From Proteiniphilum sp. UBA1403 (GTDB taxonomy: Bacteria > Bacteroidota > Bacteroidia > Bacteroidales > Dysgonomonadaceae): a stretch of DNA of 44,327 nucleotides. The notes under the pieces were generated by a model. The model was not told the origin of the DNA, searched no databases, and saw only the letters and a list, made by a program, of their open reading frames with translations. This document shows, piece by piece, positions 23,083-32,099 of this stretch; within the stretch, counting starts at the first letter, position 1; each line of letters starts with the position of its first letter. The stretch lies in NCBI GenBank assembly GCA_002305715.1, contig DBQD01000069.1, positions 1 to 44,327 of the forward strand, read 5' to 3'. Made by a program: the position numbers and the translations under genes.

Positions 23083-24969
23083 ATGGGAAAAACAATCATC
23101 ACGCTTCTCAATGAGTCTGTGGAGAAGTACAAAGATTTACCGTATCTCTATGAAGCACGCCATGGAGTGGAATATACATCGCTGACGTATGGTGAGGTGC
23201 AGGAGCATGCCATTCGCTTTGCTGCAGGACTTATGGCGTTGGGCTTGCAGGCAGGGGAACGGGTTTCGCTAATATCAGAAGGAAAAGTCAACTGGGTCTT
23301 GGGAGAACTGGGTGTTCTTCATGCAGGTGCGGTCTGTGTGCCGCTGTCGGTGAAGCTGGAGACGGAGCAGGATATTACCTTTCGGGTTAATCACTCCGAC
23401 TCGGTTATGGTGCTGGCCTCCGATCAGCAAATAGCAAAGCTTCGCCCCATGAAGGGGAAATTCACCACGGTGAAGCGTTTCATCCTGCTCGATCGGGTGG
23501 AAACGACAGGAGAGGATGAGATTCATTTCAATGATGTGCTGGCACTGGGCGAAGCACTGTTAAAGTCAGATAGGAAGCAGGTGGAAGAGCGGATGGCGGC
23601 AGTGGAGCCCGACAGTTTGGCCAACATCTCATATACGTCGGGGACAACTGCTAATCCGAAGGGAATCATGCTGTCGCATGATAACTATGTGTGCAATGCC
23701 GAGCAAGCGGTGGATCACCTCAATGGTATCCCATCTTTCTTCCGCACATTGCTGATTTTGCCGTGGGACCACTCCTTTGGGCATACGGCCGGTATATATG
23801 CCTTCATGAAGTGCGGTGCATCCATCGCCTCGGTGGCGGCTGGAAAGAGTCCGATGGAGATATTACGCAATGTGCCAAAGAGCATTCAGGCTATCAATCC
23901 TCATCTGCTGATGAGTGTGCCGGCACTGGCGACCAACTTCCGAAAGAATATTGAGGCGGGTATTGAAAAGCAGGGTAAGACTGCTTGGAATCTTTTCAAG
24001 CAAGGACTGAAAGTAGCATATGCATACAATGGGGAAGGGTACAACCGAGGAAAGGGGAAAAGAGCCCTTTTGAAACCGCTTGTCGCCTTTTACGATAAAA
24101 TACTTTTCTCCAAAATACGGAAGAGCTTTTCCAGCAATCTGCAGTATTTCATTGGTGGCGGTGCACTACTCGATATTGAGTTGCAGCGTTTCTTTTATGC
24201 TATCGGTATCCCAATGTACCAAGGGTATGGTCTGTCGGAGGCTTCACCCATCATCTCAGCCAACAGCGCGCAGGCTCATAAATTGGGTTCGTCGGGTAAG
24301 ACCATGCCTCGCATGGAAATTAGAATTGGCGATGATAATATGAATCCACTGCCAGTGGGGCAGAAAGGCGAGATCCTGATTAAAGGGGGAAATGTAATGA
24401 AGGGCTACTGGAAGAATCCGGAGGCAACGGCCGAAACAATTGTAGACGGGTGGCTCCGCACTGGCGATATGGGTTATCTCGATGCGGATGGTTATCTGTA
24501 TGTGTTGGGACGTACGAAGTCGCTGCTGATCAGTAACGACGGCGAGAAATTTTCTCCGGAAGGTATTGAGGAGTCTATAACTGCCAAATCGGAGTACATC
24601 GACCAGTGTGTGTTACACAATAATCAAAGCCCCTATACCACGGCTTTGCTGACAGTGAACAAGGGAGCGCTCAAGCGGCGCACAACGAACCCTGCAGAGG
24701 CAGCTCAAATTATTGCGGACGAGATCGCAGACTATATGAAGGGAGGAAAATATGATGGTCTGTTTCCATATCGATGGATTCCAACTGTCTTTGCCATCAT
24801 TGAGGAGCCCTTCAGTGAAAAGAATGGGATGGTGAACTCAACCATGAAAATTGTGAAACATAAGGTGTATGAACGCTATGCTAAGGAGATTGAGATGCTG
24901 CATACGCCGGAAGGGAAGAAGCCTGACTCGGAACACAATCTGAAAGTTCTCACGGCACTATTGTCGTAG
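23083..24969 (+). CDS. AMP-forming long-chain acyl-CoA ligase family protein
   Basis: Adenylate-forming enzyme of 628 residues that would activate a carboxylic acid with ATP and load it on CoA. Motifs are ISYTSGTTANPKGIMLSHDN (P-loop-like), YQGYGLSEASPIISAN, and GWLRTGDMGYLDADGYLYVLGRTKSLLISNDGEKFSPEGIEE (hinge and adenylate site). Near the end, NSTMKIVKHKV probably holds the catalytic lysine. The overall layout is that of FadD/long-chain types in Bacteroidetes. It has a 109-base gap from the previous gene and ends at a terminator. Confidence 0.9.
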   Translation: MGKTIITLLNESVEKYKDLPYLYEARHGVEYTSLTYGEVQEHAIRFAAGLMALGLQAGERVSLISEGKVNWVLGELGVLHAGAVCVPLSVKLETEQDITFRVNHSDSVMVLASDQQIAKLRPMKGKFTTVKRFILLDRVETTGEDEIHFNDVLALGEALLKSDRKQVEERMAAVEPDSLANISYTSGTTANPKGIMLSHDNYVCNAEQAVDHLNGIPSFFRTLLILPWDHSFGHTAGIYAFMKCGASIASVAAGKSPMEILRNVPKSIQAINPHLLMSVPALATNFRKNIEAGIEKQGKTAWNLFKQGLKVAYAYNGEGYNRGKGKRALLKPLVAFYDKILFSKIRKSFSSNLQYFIGGGALLDIELQRFFYAIGIPMYQGYGLSEASPIISANSAQAHKLGSSGKTMPRMEIRIGDDNMNPLPVGQKGEILIKGGNVMKGYWKNPEATAETIVDGWLRTGDMGYLDADGYLYVLGRTKSLLISNDGEKFSPEGIEESITAKSEYIDQCVLHNNQSPYTTALLTVNKGALKRRTTNPAEAAQIIADEIADYMKGGKYDGLFPYRWIPTVFAIIEEPFSEKNGMVNSTMKIVKHKVYERYAKEIEMLHTPEGKKPDSEHNLKVLTALLS

Positions 24970-24992
24970 TTATCTTATTCAGAATAGATAAG

Positions 24993-25018
24993 AACGGGAG
25001 ATTATTTCTCCCGTTTTT
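24993..25018. terminator. Bidirectional terminator between acyl-CoA ligase and feo genes
   Basis: AACGGGAGA (24993-25001) pairs with TCTCCCGTT (25007-25015) around a 5-base loop, followed by a T run on the plus strand and A-rich DNA for the other strand. Half of the stem is also the last codons of the small Feo-associated gene. Confidence 0.8.
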
Positions 25019-25157
25019 CGGGTTGAGGTAGTTCGCACATGGTGCAACCACCGCAGTGGGAGGTTTCTTTGCTGGTGAAAAAGTGCCACACTTGTCGCAG
25101 AAGAACGATTCCTACCGCAATTCCAATGAGAATGACGATGATAAGTTGTATATCCAT
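25002..25157 (-). CDS. FeoB-associated Cys-rich membrane protein
   Basis: A 51-residue protein starting at the ATG at 25157 and ending at TAA 25002-25004. One N-terminal transmembrane helix (LIIVILIGIAVGIVLL) is followed by a short tail with HCGGCTMC, a CxxCxxC cluster, and a charged end. This is the layout of the small Cys-rich membrane proteins found after feoB, whose role is proposed to be in ferrous iron transport or its control. It lies 47 bases after the feoB stop on the same strand. Its last codons form part of the terminator stem. Confidence 0.85.
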   Translation of the reverse strand: MDIQLIIVILIGIAVGIVLLRQVWHFFTSKETSHCGGCTMCELPQPEKREK

Positions 25158-25204
25158 ATTCTTACAACAAAATTATCGGAACAATGTTCCCAATGATTAT
25201 TTTA

Positions 25205-27706
25205 CTACAGAAAAAGGCGCCCAGCCTGATGTACTACGAGGGCAACGAGCCAGGCTAATCCTGTGGCGTAGAACACACTGAATAGCGCCCACTTCCATGA
25301 GTGCGACTCCTCCTTGATGGCGGCAATGGTTGCGATACAGGGGAAGTAGATAAGCACAAAAAGTAGGAAACCGGTGATCACGAGTGGGGTGAAGACAGGC
25401 GACCCATCGGAGTAGGTCTCGGCTTGTAATCGGGTCTGCAGCGACTGCTGGTCGTCGCTATCTCCGGTATAAAGCACTCCCATTGTGCTGATAACGATCT
25501 CCTTGGCAGCCATCCCTGAGAGAAGGCTGACCGATATTTTCCAGTCGAATCCCACCGGTCGCATGATTGGTTCAATGACTTTACCAATTATACCAATATA
25601 GGAATTCTCCTGATGGGCCTTGTTTTGAGCGTGGGTAATTTCGGCCAGCTGGATGTCGCGTTCGCTCCTATTGATCTCATTTCGGTTGTGTTTGCTTTCA
25701 ACCTGTGCCATCTCTGCCTCAAAAGCAGCGTCTCTTTGCTTGTCTTGCGGGAAATATCCAAGGAACCATATTACAATGGAGGCAATAAGAATGGGTCCTC
25801 CCATCTTTTGAAGGTACTGACGTGAGCGATCCCACATGTGCGTGATAATTGCTTTTGCGGTGGGCGTTCTGTATGGTGGCAGCTCCATGACAAATGGTGT
25901 ATCTTCCTCCTTAAAGAGTGTGTTCCGGAACAGACGTGCCGTGAGTGCCGCAATCAAGATACCGCAAGCATATAAACCCAATAGGATGAGACTCGCATGG
26001 GCTGGAAAGAATGTACCCACAAATAGAATGTAAACCGGAAGACGGGCGCTACAGGACATGAACGGGACAATGAGCATGGTGATCATGCGACTGCTCCGAC
26101 TTTCAATTGTGCGGGTTGCCATTACTGCGGGTACGTTGCAACCAAATCCCATAATCAACGGGATAAAGGATTTTCCGTGAAGCCCAATTCGGTGCATCAG
26201 CTTGTCCATGATGAAGGCAGCACGGGCCATATAGCCGGAGTCCTCCATAAAGGCAATAAATAGATAGAGAATTACAATGTTGGGGAGAAACACAATTACA
26301 CCACCAACACCACCCACAATTCCATCCACAATTAGCGCCTTCAAAGGACCTTCGGCCATGTTGTCGCGGATAAGATTCCCCAATACTGAAACCAGCCACT
26401 CAATCCATCCCATGGGGTAGTTGCCCAGTTTGAAAGTGGCTTCAAACATAACCCAGAGGAAGAGAAAAAAGAGGGGAAATCCAAGGTATTTGTTGGTGAC
26501 AATGGAGTCGAGAAGTTTGGTCTTTTCGGCAAAATGGATTTTCTCGGTGAGCGTCTCTTTCAAAGCACCAGCAATGAATCCGTAGCGGGCGTTGGTGAAT
26601 GCCGACTCCGGGTCTTCGCGTAGCAATCGCTCAATATAACTGCATTCTTTGTCTCTGCGGGAAAGAATTTTATCGTGACGGGGAAGGGTTTTTATGCGAC
26701 TTTCCATCTCTTTATCGCACTCCAACAACTTCACACAGACATAACGCAACGGCATCTCCCAATTCTTAACCTCACTCTGCATCAGTTCTCGCTCCATAAT
26801 GGAGATTGACTTCTCCAGTACTCTGCCGTACGGAATCTGTATGGGGCTTCGCACTTTATGTTGGTAAACAGAGATGACTCTTTCGAGGAGCTGGGGAATG
26901 CCTTCACCTCTTTTTCCAACTGTGGGGACAATGGGGGTGTTGATGAGTGAGGAGAAGGTTTGGTGCTCAAAGGTGCGACCGCTATCCTCCAACTCGTCAT
27001 ACATGTTTAGAGCTATGACCATGGGAACCTGCAGGTCGAGCAATTCTGTGGTTAGGTAAAGGTTGCGTTCCAATGCTGATGCAGAAACCACATTTACAAC
27101 TACATCGGGTTTTTCCTCAAGCAGGTACTTTCGGGCGTAAAGCTCCTCGGGGGTGTAGGCGGAGAGCGAATAGGTGCCGGGTAAGTCGACCAGTGTGAAG
27201 GTGAAACCACGGTGTGTCAATTTGCCTTCTTTGGCATTTACTGTCACACCGCTGTAGTTGCCAACACGTTCGTGACCTCCCGATGCCAGATTGAAAATGG
27301 ATGTCTTTCCAGAGTTAGGGTTCCCCAGTAGGGCGACTTTAATATTTTTCTCGGGTGTATGATGGTTATTTGGGCGATTCTCTTTTCGCAAACCATTACT
27401 GTTATTAATGGTAACAGAGTGTTTGCTGTCTTCACTCTCCTGTTGCTCATAGGGGTCGAAGTTGCTTTTTCGAGCTTCTTCTTCGAGCATGGAAATCTCT
27501 ATCATCACGGCCTCACTGCGACGCAACGATACCTCATATTCCATGATCCCATACTTTATAGGATCTTTCAACGGTGCATTCAGTATCGATCTTACTTCTT
27601 CGCCACGCACGAACCCCATCTCCAAGATTCGTTTCCTGAAGGCACCGCTTCCATTTACTTTTTTGATGTATGCTTTTTGTCCTGTTTGTAGTTCCGACAG
27701 TCGCAT
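25205..27706 (-). CDS. feoB: Ferrous iron transporter, FeoA-FeoB fusion
   Basis: Inner-membrane Fe(II) transporter of 833 residues. Residues 1 to about 75 are a FeoA/SH3-like domain (MRLSELQTGQKAYIKKV to SEAVMIEI). A polar, Asn- and Glu-rich linker of about 45 residues follows. The G domain starts near 121 with G1 GNPNSGKT at 128-135, then VDLPGTYSLSAYTPEE (G3) and ALNMYDELE (G4). The C-terminal half is the transport domain with Gate motifs, including IPLIMGFGCNVPAVMATRTI and the second half FLLFVLIYFPCIATIAA. The FeoA fusion is common in Bacteroidetes. The small Cys-rich gene follows. No Fur box was identified with confidence. Confidence 0.96.
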   Translation of the reverse strand: MRLSELQTGQKAYIKKVNGSGAFRKRILEMGFVRGEEVRSILNAPLKDPIKYGIMEYEVSLRRSEAVMIEISMLEEEARKSNFDPYEQQESEDSKHSVTINNSNGLRKENRPNNHHTPEKNIKVALLGNPNSGKTSIFNLASGGHERVGNYSGVTVNAKEGKLTHRGFTFTLVDLPGTYSLSAYTPEELYARKYLLEEKPDVVVNVVSASALERNLYLTTELLDLQVPMVIALNMYDELEDSGRTFEHQTFSSLINTPIVPTVGKRGEGIPQLLERVISVYQHKVRSPIQIPYGRVLEKSISIMERELMQSEVKNWEMPLRYVCVKLLECDKEMESRIKTLPRHDKILSRRDKECSYIERLLREDPESAFTNARYGFIAGALKETLTEKIHFAEKTKLLDSIVTNKYLGFPLFFLFLWVMFEATFKLGNYPMGWIEWLVSVLGNLIRDNMAEGPLKALIVDGIVGGVGGVIVFLPNIVILYLFIAFMEDSGYMARAAFIMDKLMHRIGLHGKSFIPLIMGFGCNVPAVMATRTIESRSSRMITMLIVPFMSCSARLPVYILFVGTFFPAHASLILLGLYACGILIAALTARLFRNTLFKEEDTPFVMELPPYRTPTAKAIITHMWDRSRQYLQKMGGPILIASIVIWFLGYFPQDKQRDAAFEAEMAQVESKHNRNEINRSERDIQLAEITHAQNKAHQENSYIGIIGKVIEPIMRPVGFDWKISVSLLSGMAAKEIVISTMGVLYTGDSDDQQSLQTRLQAETYSDGSPVFTPLVITGFLLFVLIYFPCIATIAAIKEESHSWKWALFSVFYATGLAWLVALVVHQAGRLFL

Positions 27707-27733
27707 GTATACTAAAACTCCCTAATTAGCTTG

Positions 27734-27741
27734 CAAAGGTA
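27734..27741 (-). promoter_or_regulatory. -7 promoter element for feoAB
   Basis: Minus-strand TACCTTTG, a perfect TAnnTTTG, 28 bases before the ATG at 27706. The -33 position is AT-rich but unconvincing. Confidence 0.45.
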
Positions 27742-27870
27742 CAACTTTTATTCTTTTTATTTAAATCAATTATAAATAATAACTTAAAGAATGTTTTCAT
27801 TGATTGTTCATATATTGTTTCAAGAGGTAAGATTATAAATGGTATCTTTTTTAGTGCCGTTTTTTATTTG

Positions 27871-27878
27871 TATTTTTG
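27871..27878 (+). promoter_or_regulatory. -7 promoter element for fumarase
   Basis: TATTTTTG fits TAnnTTTG, with TTTT at 27848-27851 at the 19-base distance. It gives a leader of about 50 bases to the ATG at 27935. Confidence 0.4.
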
Positions 27879-27934
27879 TCTCACGAACGTATAAAACCGG
27901 AACAACTTCTAAACGTATATAATCTACTATTTTT

Positions 27935-29575
27935 ATGGCAAACAAACCTTTCAAATATCAGTCGCCTTTTCCCATGTCGAAAGACCAGACTGAGTATTAT
28001 CTGCTCACAAAAGATCATGTCTCTGTAACAGAGTTTGAAGGAAAAGAAATCCTTAAAGTGTCTAATGAAGGATTGACATTGATGGCTCAGACCGCCTTTC
28101 GCGATGTGGAGTTTCTCCTGCGTCCTGAACACCAGGAACAGGTAGCAAAGATATTGCAGGATCCTGAAGCAAGTGAAAACGACAAATTCGTGGCACTTAC
28201 CTTCCTGCGAAATGCTGAGATATCGGCTAAGGGAATTTTGCCTTTCTGCCAGGATACAGGTACAGCAATCATAATGGGTAAAAAAGGACAACAGGTGTGG
28301 ACCGACGGGAACGATGAAGAGGCGCTTTCGAAAGGGGTATACAACACGTTTGTCAACGAGAACTTACGCTACTCGCAAAATGCACCTCTCAACATGTATG
28401 ATGAGGTAAACACGGGCACCAACCTGCCGGCGCAGATAGATCTTTATGCGGTGGAGGGAGATGAATACAAATTTTTGTGCATTGCGAAAGGTGGTGGTTC
28501 TGCAAACAAGACATATCTCTACCAGGAAACAAAGGCGCTGCTTACTCCCGAGAAACTGGAGGCATTCCTGATTGAGAAAATGAAGTCACTGGGCACGGCT
28601 GCTTGTCCTCCGTATCACGTGGCGTTTGTGATTGGTGGTACTTCGGCTGAGGCTAACCTGAAAACGGTGAAGCTGGCATCGGCTAAGTATTACGACAATT
28701 TGCCGACCGAAGGGAATGAGCTGGGGCAGGCTTTCCGTGATATTGAAATGGAAAATAAATTGAAGAAGGCTTCGGAAGAACTGGGGCTGGGTGCACAGTT
28801 TGGAGGGAAGTATTTCGCTCACGACATACGGGTAATTCGTCTGCCACGTCACGGTGCTTCATGCCCCGTGGGAATGGGCGTTTCTTGTTCGGCCGACCGC
28901 AATATCAAGGCGAAGATCAACCGAGACGGTATCTGGATTGAGAAACTGGAGGACAATCCAACGCGTCTTATTCCGGAAGAGTATCGACAAGTTGGTGAAG
29001 GTGGGGGTGTGAAAATCGACCTGAACCGACCCATGAAAGAGATTCTTGCAGAGCTTTCTAAATATCCGGTTTCAACACGCCTTTCGCTCAATGGTACCAT
29101 CATCGTGGGACGCGATATTGCACATGCAAAACTGAAAGAGCGTCTCGATAGGGGAGAGGGAATGCCTCAGTATATGAAGGATCATCCAATTTATTATGCC
29201 GGACCAGCTAAAACTCCGGCTGGATATGCGTCTGGCTCAATGGGACCAACAACGGCAGGTCGAATGGATTCGTATGTAGATCTGTTCCAGTCGCACGGAG
29301 GTAGCATGATCATGCTGGCGAAAGGAAACCGCAGTCAGCAGGTGACCGACGCTTGCAAGAAACATGGTGGCTTCTACTTGGGAAGTATCGGCGGACCGGC
29401 CGCTATCCTCGCGCAGGAAAGCATAAAGAGCTTGGAGTGTCTTGAGTATCCCGAATTGGGTATGGAGGCAATCTGGAAGATTGAAGTGGAGAATTTCCCT
29501 GCTTTCATATTGGTAGACGACAAAGGAAACGATTTCTTCAAGGTGGTAGCACAGCCTAATTGTGCTATGGGATAA
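27935..29575 (+). CDS. Fumarate hydratase, class I (iron-sulfur)
   Basis: Oxygen-sensitive 4Fe-4S enzyme that interconverts fumarate and malate in the reductive or oxidative TCA branch. At 546 residues both halves (alpha and beta) are in one chain, as in E. coli FumA/FumB. Cluster cysteines are likely those in LPFCQDTGTAII, TAACPPYHVAFVIGG and SCPVGMGVSCSADR. The C-terminal half contains YAGPAKTPAGYASGSMGPTTAGRMDSY and MLAKGNRSQQVTDACKKHGGFYLGSIGGPAA. It fits an anaerobe that makes succinate or propionate, which is inference. It ends at a terminator that abuts the rlmD promoter. Confidence 0.96.
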   Translation: MANKPFKYQSPFPMSKDQTEYYLLTKDHVSVTEFEGKEILKVSNEGLTLMAQTAFRDVEFLLRPEHQEQVAKILQDPEASENDKFVALTFLRNAEISAKGILPFCQDTGTAIIMGKKGQQVWTDGNDEEALSKGVYNTFVNENLRYSQNAPLNMYDEVNTGTNLPAQIDLYAVEGDEYKFLCIAKGGGSANKTYLYQETKALLTPEKLEAFLIEKMKSLGTAACPPYHVAFVIGGTSAEANLKTVKLASAKYYDNLPTEGNELGQAFRDIEMENKLKKASEELGLGAQFGGKYFAHDIRVIRLPRHGASCPVGMGVSCSADRNIKAKINRDGIWIEKLEDNPTRLIPEEYRQVGEGGGVKIDLNRPMKEILAELSKYPVSTRLSLNGTIIVGRDIAHAKLKERLDRGEGMPQYMKDHPIYYAGPAKTPAGYASGSMGPTTAGRMDSYVDLFQSHGGSMIMLAKGNRSQQVTDACKKHGGFYLGSIGGPAAILAQESIKSLECLEYPELGMEAIWKIEVENFPAFILVDDKGNDFFKVVAQPNCAMG

Positions 29576-29642
29576 GAATATAGAAGCTTGCCTTTGGGAT
29601 GTAACGGAAGGGTAAGTCGACAAATTCTCCATAAAATAACAG

Positions 29643-29671
29643 AAGCGCCCCATCGAAAGGTGGGGCGTTTT
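29643..29671 (+). terminator. Terminator after fumarase
   Basis: CGCCCCA (29646-29652) pairs with TGGGGCG (29661-29667) around an 8-base loop, extended by A-T pairs and followed by TTTT. It ends 3 bases before the next promoter element. Confidence 0.75.
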
Positions 29672-29674
29672 ACG

Positions 29675-29682
29675 TACCTTTG
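29675..29682 (+). promoter_or_regulatory. -7 promoter element for rlmD
   Basis: TACCTTTG, a perfect TAnnTTTG. The transcript would begin near 29689, just before the ATG at 29703. Its -33 region would fall inside the preceding terminator. Confidence 0.45.
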
Positions 29683-29702
29683 TACTACAAATAGATAGAT
29701 TG

Positions 29703-31118
29703 ATGGCAAGAAAAAGAAAACAACTTCCCATATTGGAGTCGGTGCATATAACTGATGTCGCAGCTGAGGGAAAAGCAATTGCTAAGGTGGACGGTATGGC
29801 GGTATTTGTACCCTATGCTGTGCCGGGCGATGTGGTGGACCTGCAACTGACACGAAAAAAGAATAGTTACGCTGAAGGGAAGGTCGTACGCTTTGAGAAA
29901 TATTCCGATAACAGGACTACCCCCTTTTGTAGTCACTTTGGTGTGTGTGGAGGGTGTAAATGGCAACAATTACCCTATAGTGAGCAGCTGAAATACAAAC
30001 AGAAACAGGTGGTGGATAACCTGGAGCGTATTGGTAAAATTGAATTGCCGGAGATTATACCCATTCTGGGGGCTCCCAAAAATACATTTTATAGAAATAA
30101 GTTGGAGTTTACCTTCTCCAATAAGAGATGGCTGACAGAGGAGGAGATTACCTCCGAAAGGGAGTTCGATCAGATGAACGCTCTCGGGTTTCATATCCCG
30201 GGAATGTTTGATAAGGTACTCGATATCGACAAGTGCTGGTTGATGGATGACCTCTCGAATCAAATAAGAAACTGCATTCGTACCTTTGCTCTTGAACAGG
30301 GCTATTCTTTTTTCGATCTGCGAAACCAAAATGGATTGTTGCGTACCTTGATGATTCGCAACAGCTCCATCGGTGAATGGATGGTTATCGTGGTCTTCTA
30401 TGACGATGATACCGAGAAAAGGGAGAGACTGATGGAGCATGTGGCTAACCAGTTCCCGCAAATTACATCCTTACTCTATATCATCAACCAGAAGGCAAAC
30501 GATACTATTACCGACCAAGAAGTACTGGTGTGGAAAGGACGTGATCATATCATCGAGGAGATGGAGGGGCTGCAGTTCCGTATTGGACCCAAGTCGTTCT
30601 ACCAGACAAACAGCGAACAGGCGTATCATCTTTATGTGGTGGCGCGCAACTTTGCACAACTCAAGGGCAACGAATTAGTGTATGACCTCTATACAGGTAC
30701 GGGTACAATTGCAAACTTTGTAGCGCGAAACGCAAGGGAGGTGATTGGTATTGAATATGTTGAAGAGGCTATTGCCGATGCAAAGATCAATTCAGCAATC
30801 AACCAAATAGACATTACTCGTTTCTATGCGGGTGATATGAAGGATGTGCTTACTGCTGAGTTTATTGAAACGCATGGTCGTCCGGATGTGATTATTACCG
30901 ACCCACCCCGAGCAGGTATGCACGATGATGTGGTTAATGCCATCCTGCTCGCAGAACCGGAACGTATAGTCTACGTAAGTTGCAATCCTGCAACACAAGC
31001 ACGCGATTTAAACCTCTTGGACTCCAAGTACCGAGTTGCACGTGTGCAGCCAGTAGATATGTTCCCACACACTCATCATGTGGAAAATGTGGTGCTGCTC
31101 GTGAAAAAAAACGAGTGA
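29703..31118 (+). CDS. rlmD: 23S rRNA (uracil-C5)-methyltransferase, RlmD type
   Basis: SAM-dependent methyltransferase making m5U in 23S rRNA, 471 residues from the ATG at 29703 (a TTG at 29700 is unlikely). The N-terminal TRAM domain covers about residues 10-65. Iron-sulfur cysteines are in FCSHFGVCGGCKWQQL, with a fourth likely in DIDKCWL. The methyltransferase part has YQTNSEQ, DLYTGTGTIANFVA and DPPRAGMHDDVV. The catalytic cysteine is in VYVSCNPATQARDL. RlmCD-like double specificity (as in some Firmicutes) cannot be excluded, since no second paralogue is in view. Confidence 0.93.
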   Translation: MARKRKQLPILESVHITDVAAEGKAIAKVDGMAVFVPYAVPGDVVDLQLTRKKNSYAEGKVVRFEKYSDNRTTPFCSHFGVCGGCKWQQLPYSEQLKYKQKQVVDNLERIGKIELPEIIPILGAPKNTFYRNKLEFTFSNKRWLTEEEITSEREFDQMNALGFHIPGMFDKVLDIDKCWLMDDLSNQIRNCIRTFALEQGYSFFDLRNQNGLLRTLMIRNSSIGEWMVIVVFYDDDTEKRERLMEHVANQFPQITSLLYIINQKANDTITDQEVLVWKGRDHIIEEMEGLQFRIGPKSFYQTNSEQAYHLYVVARNFAQLKGNELVYDLYTGTGTIANFVARNAREVIGIEYVEEAIADAKINSAINQIDITRFYAGDMKDVLTAEFIETHGRPDVIITDPPRAGMHDDVVNAILLAEPERIVYVSCNPATQARDLNLLDSKYRVARVQPVDMFPHTHHVENVVLLVKKNE

Positions 31119-31132
31119 TTTGATATGTATCA

Positions 31133-31163
31133 AAAAAAACGGGGCTTTCGGCCCCGTTTTTTT
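31133..31163. terminator. Strong bidirectional terminator
   Basis: AAAAAAACGGGGC (31133-31145) pairs with GCCCCGTTTTTTT (31151-31163) around a 5-base loop. With A and T runs on both sides it can end both rlmD and the convergent ferritin/TraB operon. Confidence 0.85.
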
Positions 31164-31178
31164 ATCAATTGATATTTT

Positions 31179-32087
31179 CTATTTTACCGCTTCAACATGA
31201 TATCCCAGATTTCGAAGTCCTTCAATAAGGCCATCTTTTCCAAGAAGATGGAGGCATCCTACAGCAATAAATGAGGGTTTCTCATTCATGATTGCAGGGA
31301 GTTTTTCAAGCCATCTCATGTTGCGATCTTTATTCAATAAGTTCTTCTCCTCTTCTGTACTGGGACAGGGGTCGTTTGGATCTACTTTTTCATAAAGATC
31401 AAGCAAAGCTTGGGTGTCTTGTGCATGGTAAGCTGTTTGAAGCTTGTCCATCTGCTCTTTTTGCAGCTCAGGATGATTTACCATGCAAATTAACATCTCG
31501 GCTTGCCTTTCCAATGTTTGAGCATTTAACAAAACATAAATCTGGTCTTCTGCAGATTCAAGTCCAACTACAGGGCGATTGCGTTTTAATGCCTCTTCCT
31601 GAAAGTACTGATCGAGACTCTTTCCCGAAGCAAGTGACGGATAGTACTGCTGGTAAAGAGTGACTGAAATCAGGTTAGAAAGGAGCGCAGGTTTCATCGT
31701 CCCAAGCTGACCCAGACCTACACCCAACAACCGAGTAAGTACGCTGTCAAGACGTGCAATATCCGTAGCCGAAAGTAGTGTTTCGTAGGTGGTTCCAGTT
31801 GGCATAACTGCCTCCCCCATAATTTTCATCTGTAGCTGTGCCATATCGCCCAAATCAAGTTCACCTACTGTCTGTGCTGTATTTTCAAACGCATCATGAA
31901 TGCCCGAAACGGAGTCGAGAAAGGTGATAGGTACGAGGTGGTGAGTACCAAAGATATAGGATGGCTCAGCTAATCCATTCCCAGATACCTTCCAAAGCAA
32001 GGAGCTTGTGTCTCCTTTCGGTGCACTTATGCAGGAGAAAAATAGCAAAAGTGCCGCTAGGGAAAAAACAATCTTTTTCAATTTCAA
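31179..32087 (-). CDS. TraB/GumN family lipoprotein
   Basis: Secreted protein of 302 residues with a lipobox (LLFFSC), lipidated at that cysteine; no acidic export signal follows (CISAPKGD), so a periplasmic face is likely. It matches the TraB/GumN family, a TIKI-like putative metallopeptidase fold: SYIFGTHHLVPITF carries the GTHH motif. GLESAEDQIYVLL and a C-terminal SFIAVGCLHLLGKDGLIEGLRNLGY complete the pattern. Family function in bacteria is poorly known. It begins 12 bases after the ferritin stop and is probably cotranscribed with it. Confidence 0.85.
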   Translation of the reverse strand: MKLKKIVFSLAALLLFFSCISAPKGDTSSLLWKVSGNGLAEPSYIFGTHHLVPITFLDSVSGIHDAFENTAQTVGELDLGDMAQLQMKIMGEAVMPTGTTYETLLSATDIARLDSVLTRLLGVGLGQLGTMKPALLSNLISVTLYQQYYPSLASGKSLDQYFQEEALKRNRPVVGLESAEDQIYVLLNAQTLERQAEMLICMVNHPELQKEQMDKLQTAYHAQDTQALLDLYEKVDPNDPCPSTEEEKNLLNKDRNMRWLEKLPAIMNEKPSFIAVGCLHLLGKDGLIEGLRNLGYHVEAVK

Positions 32088-32099
32088 AAAATATTATAA

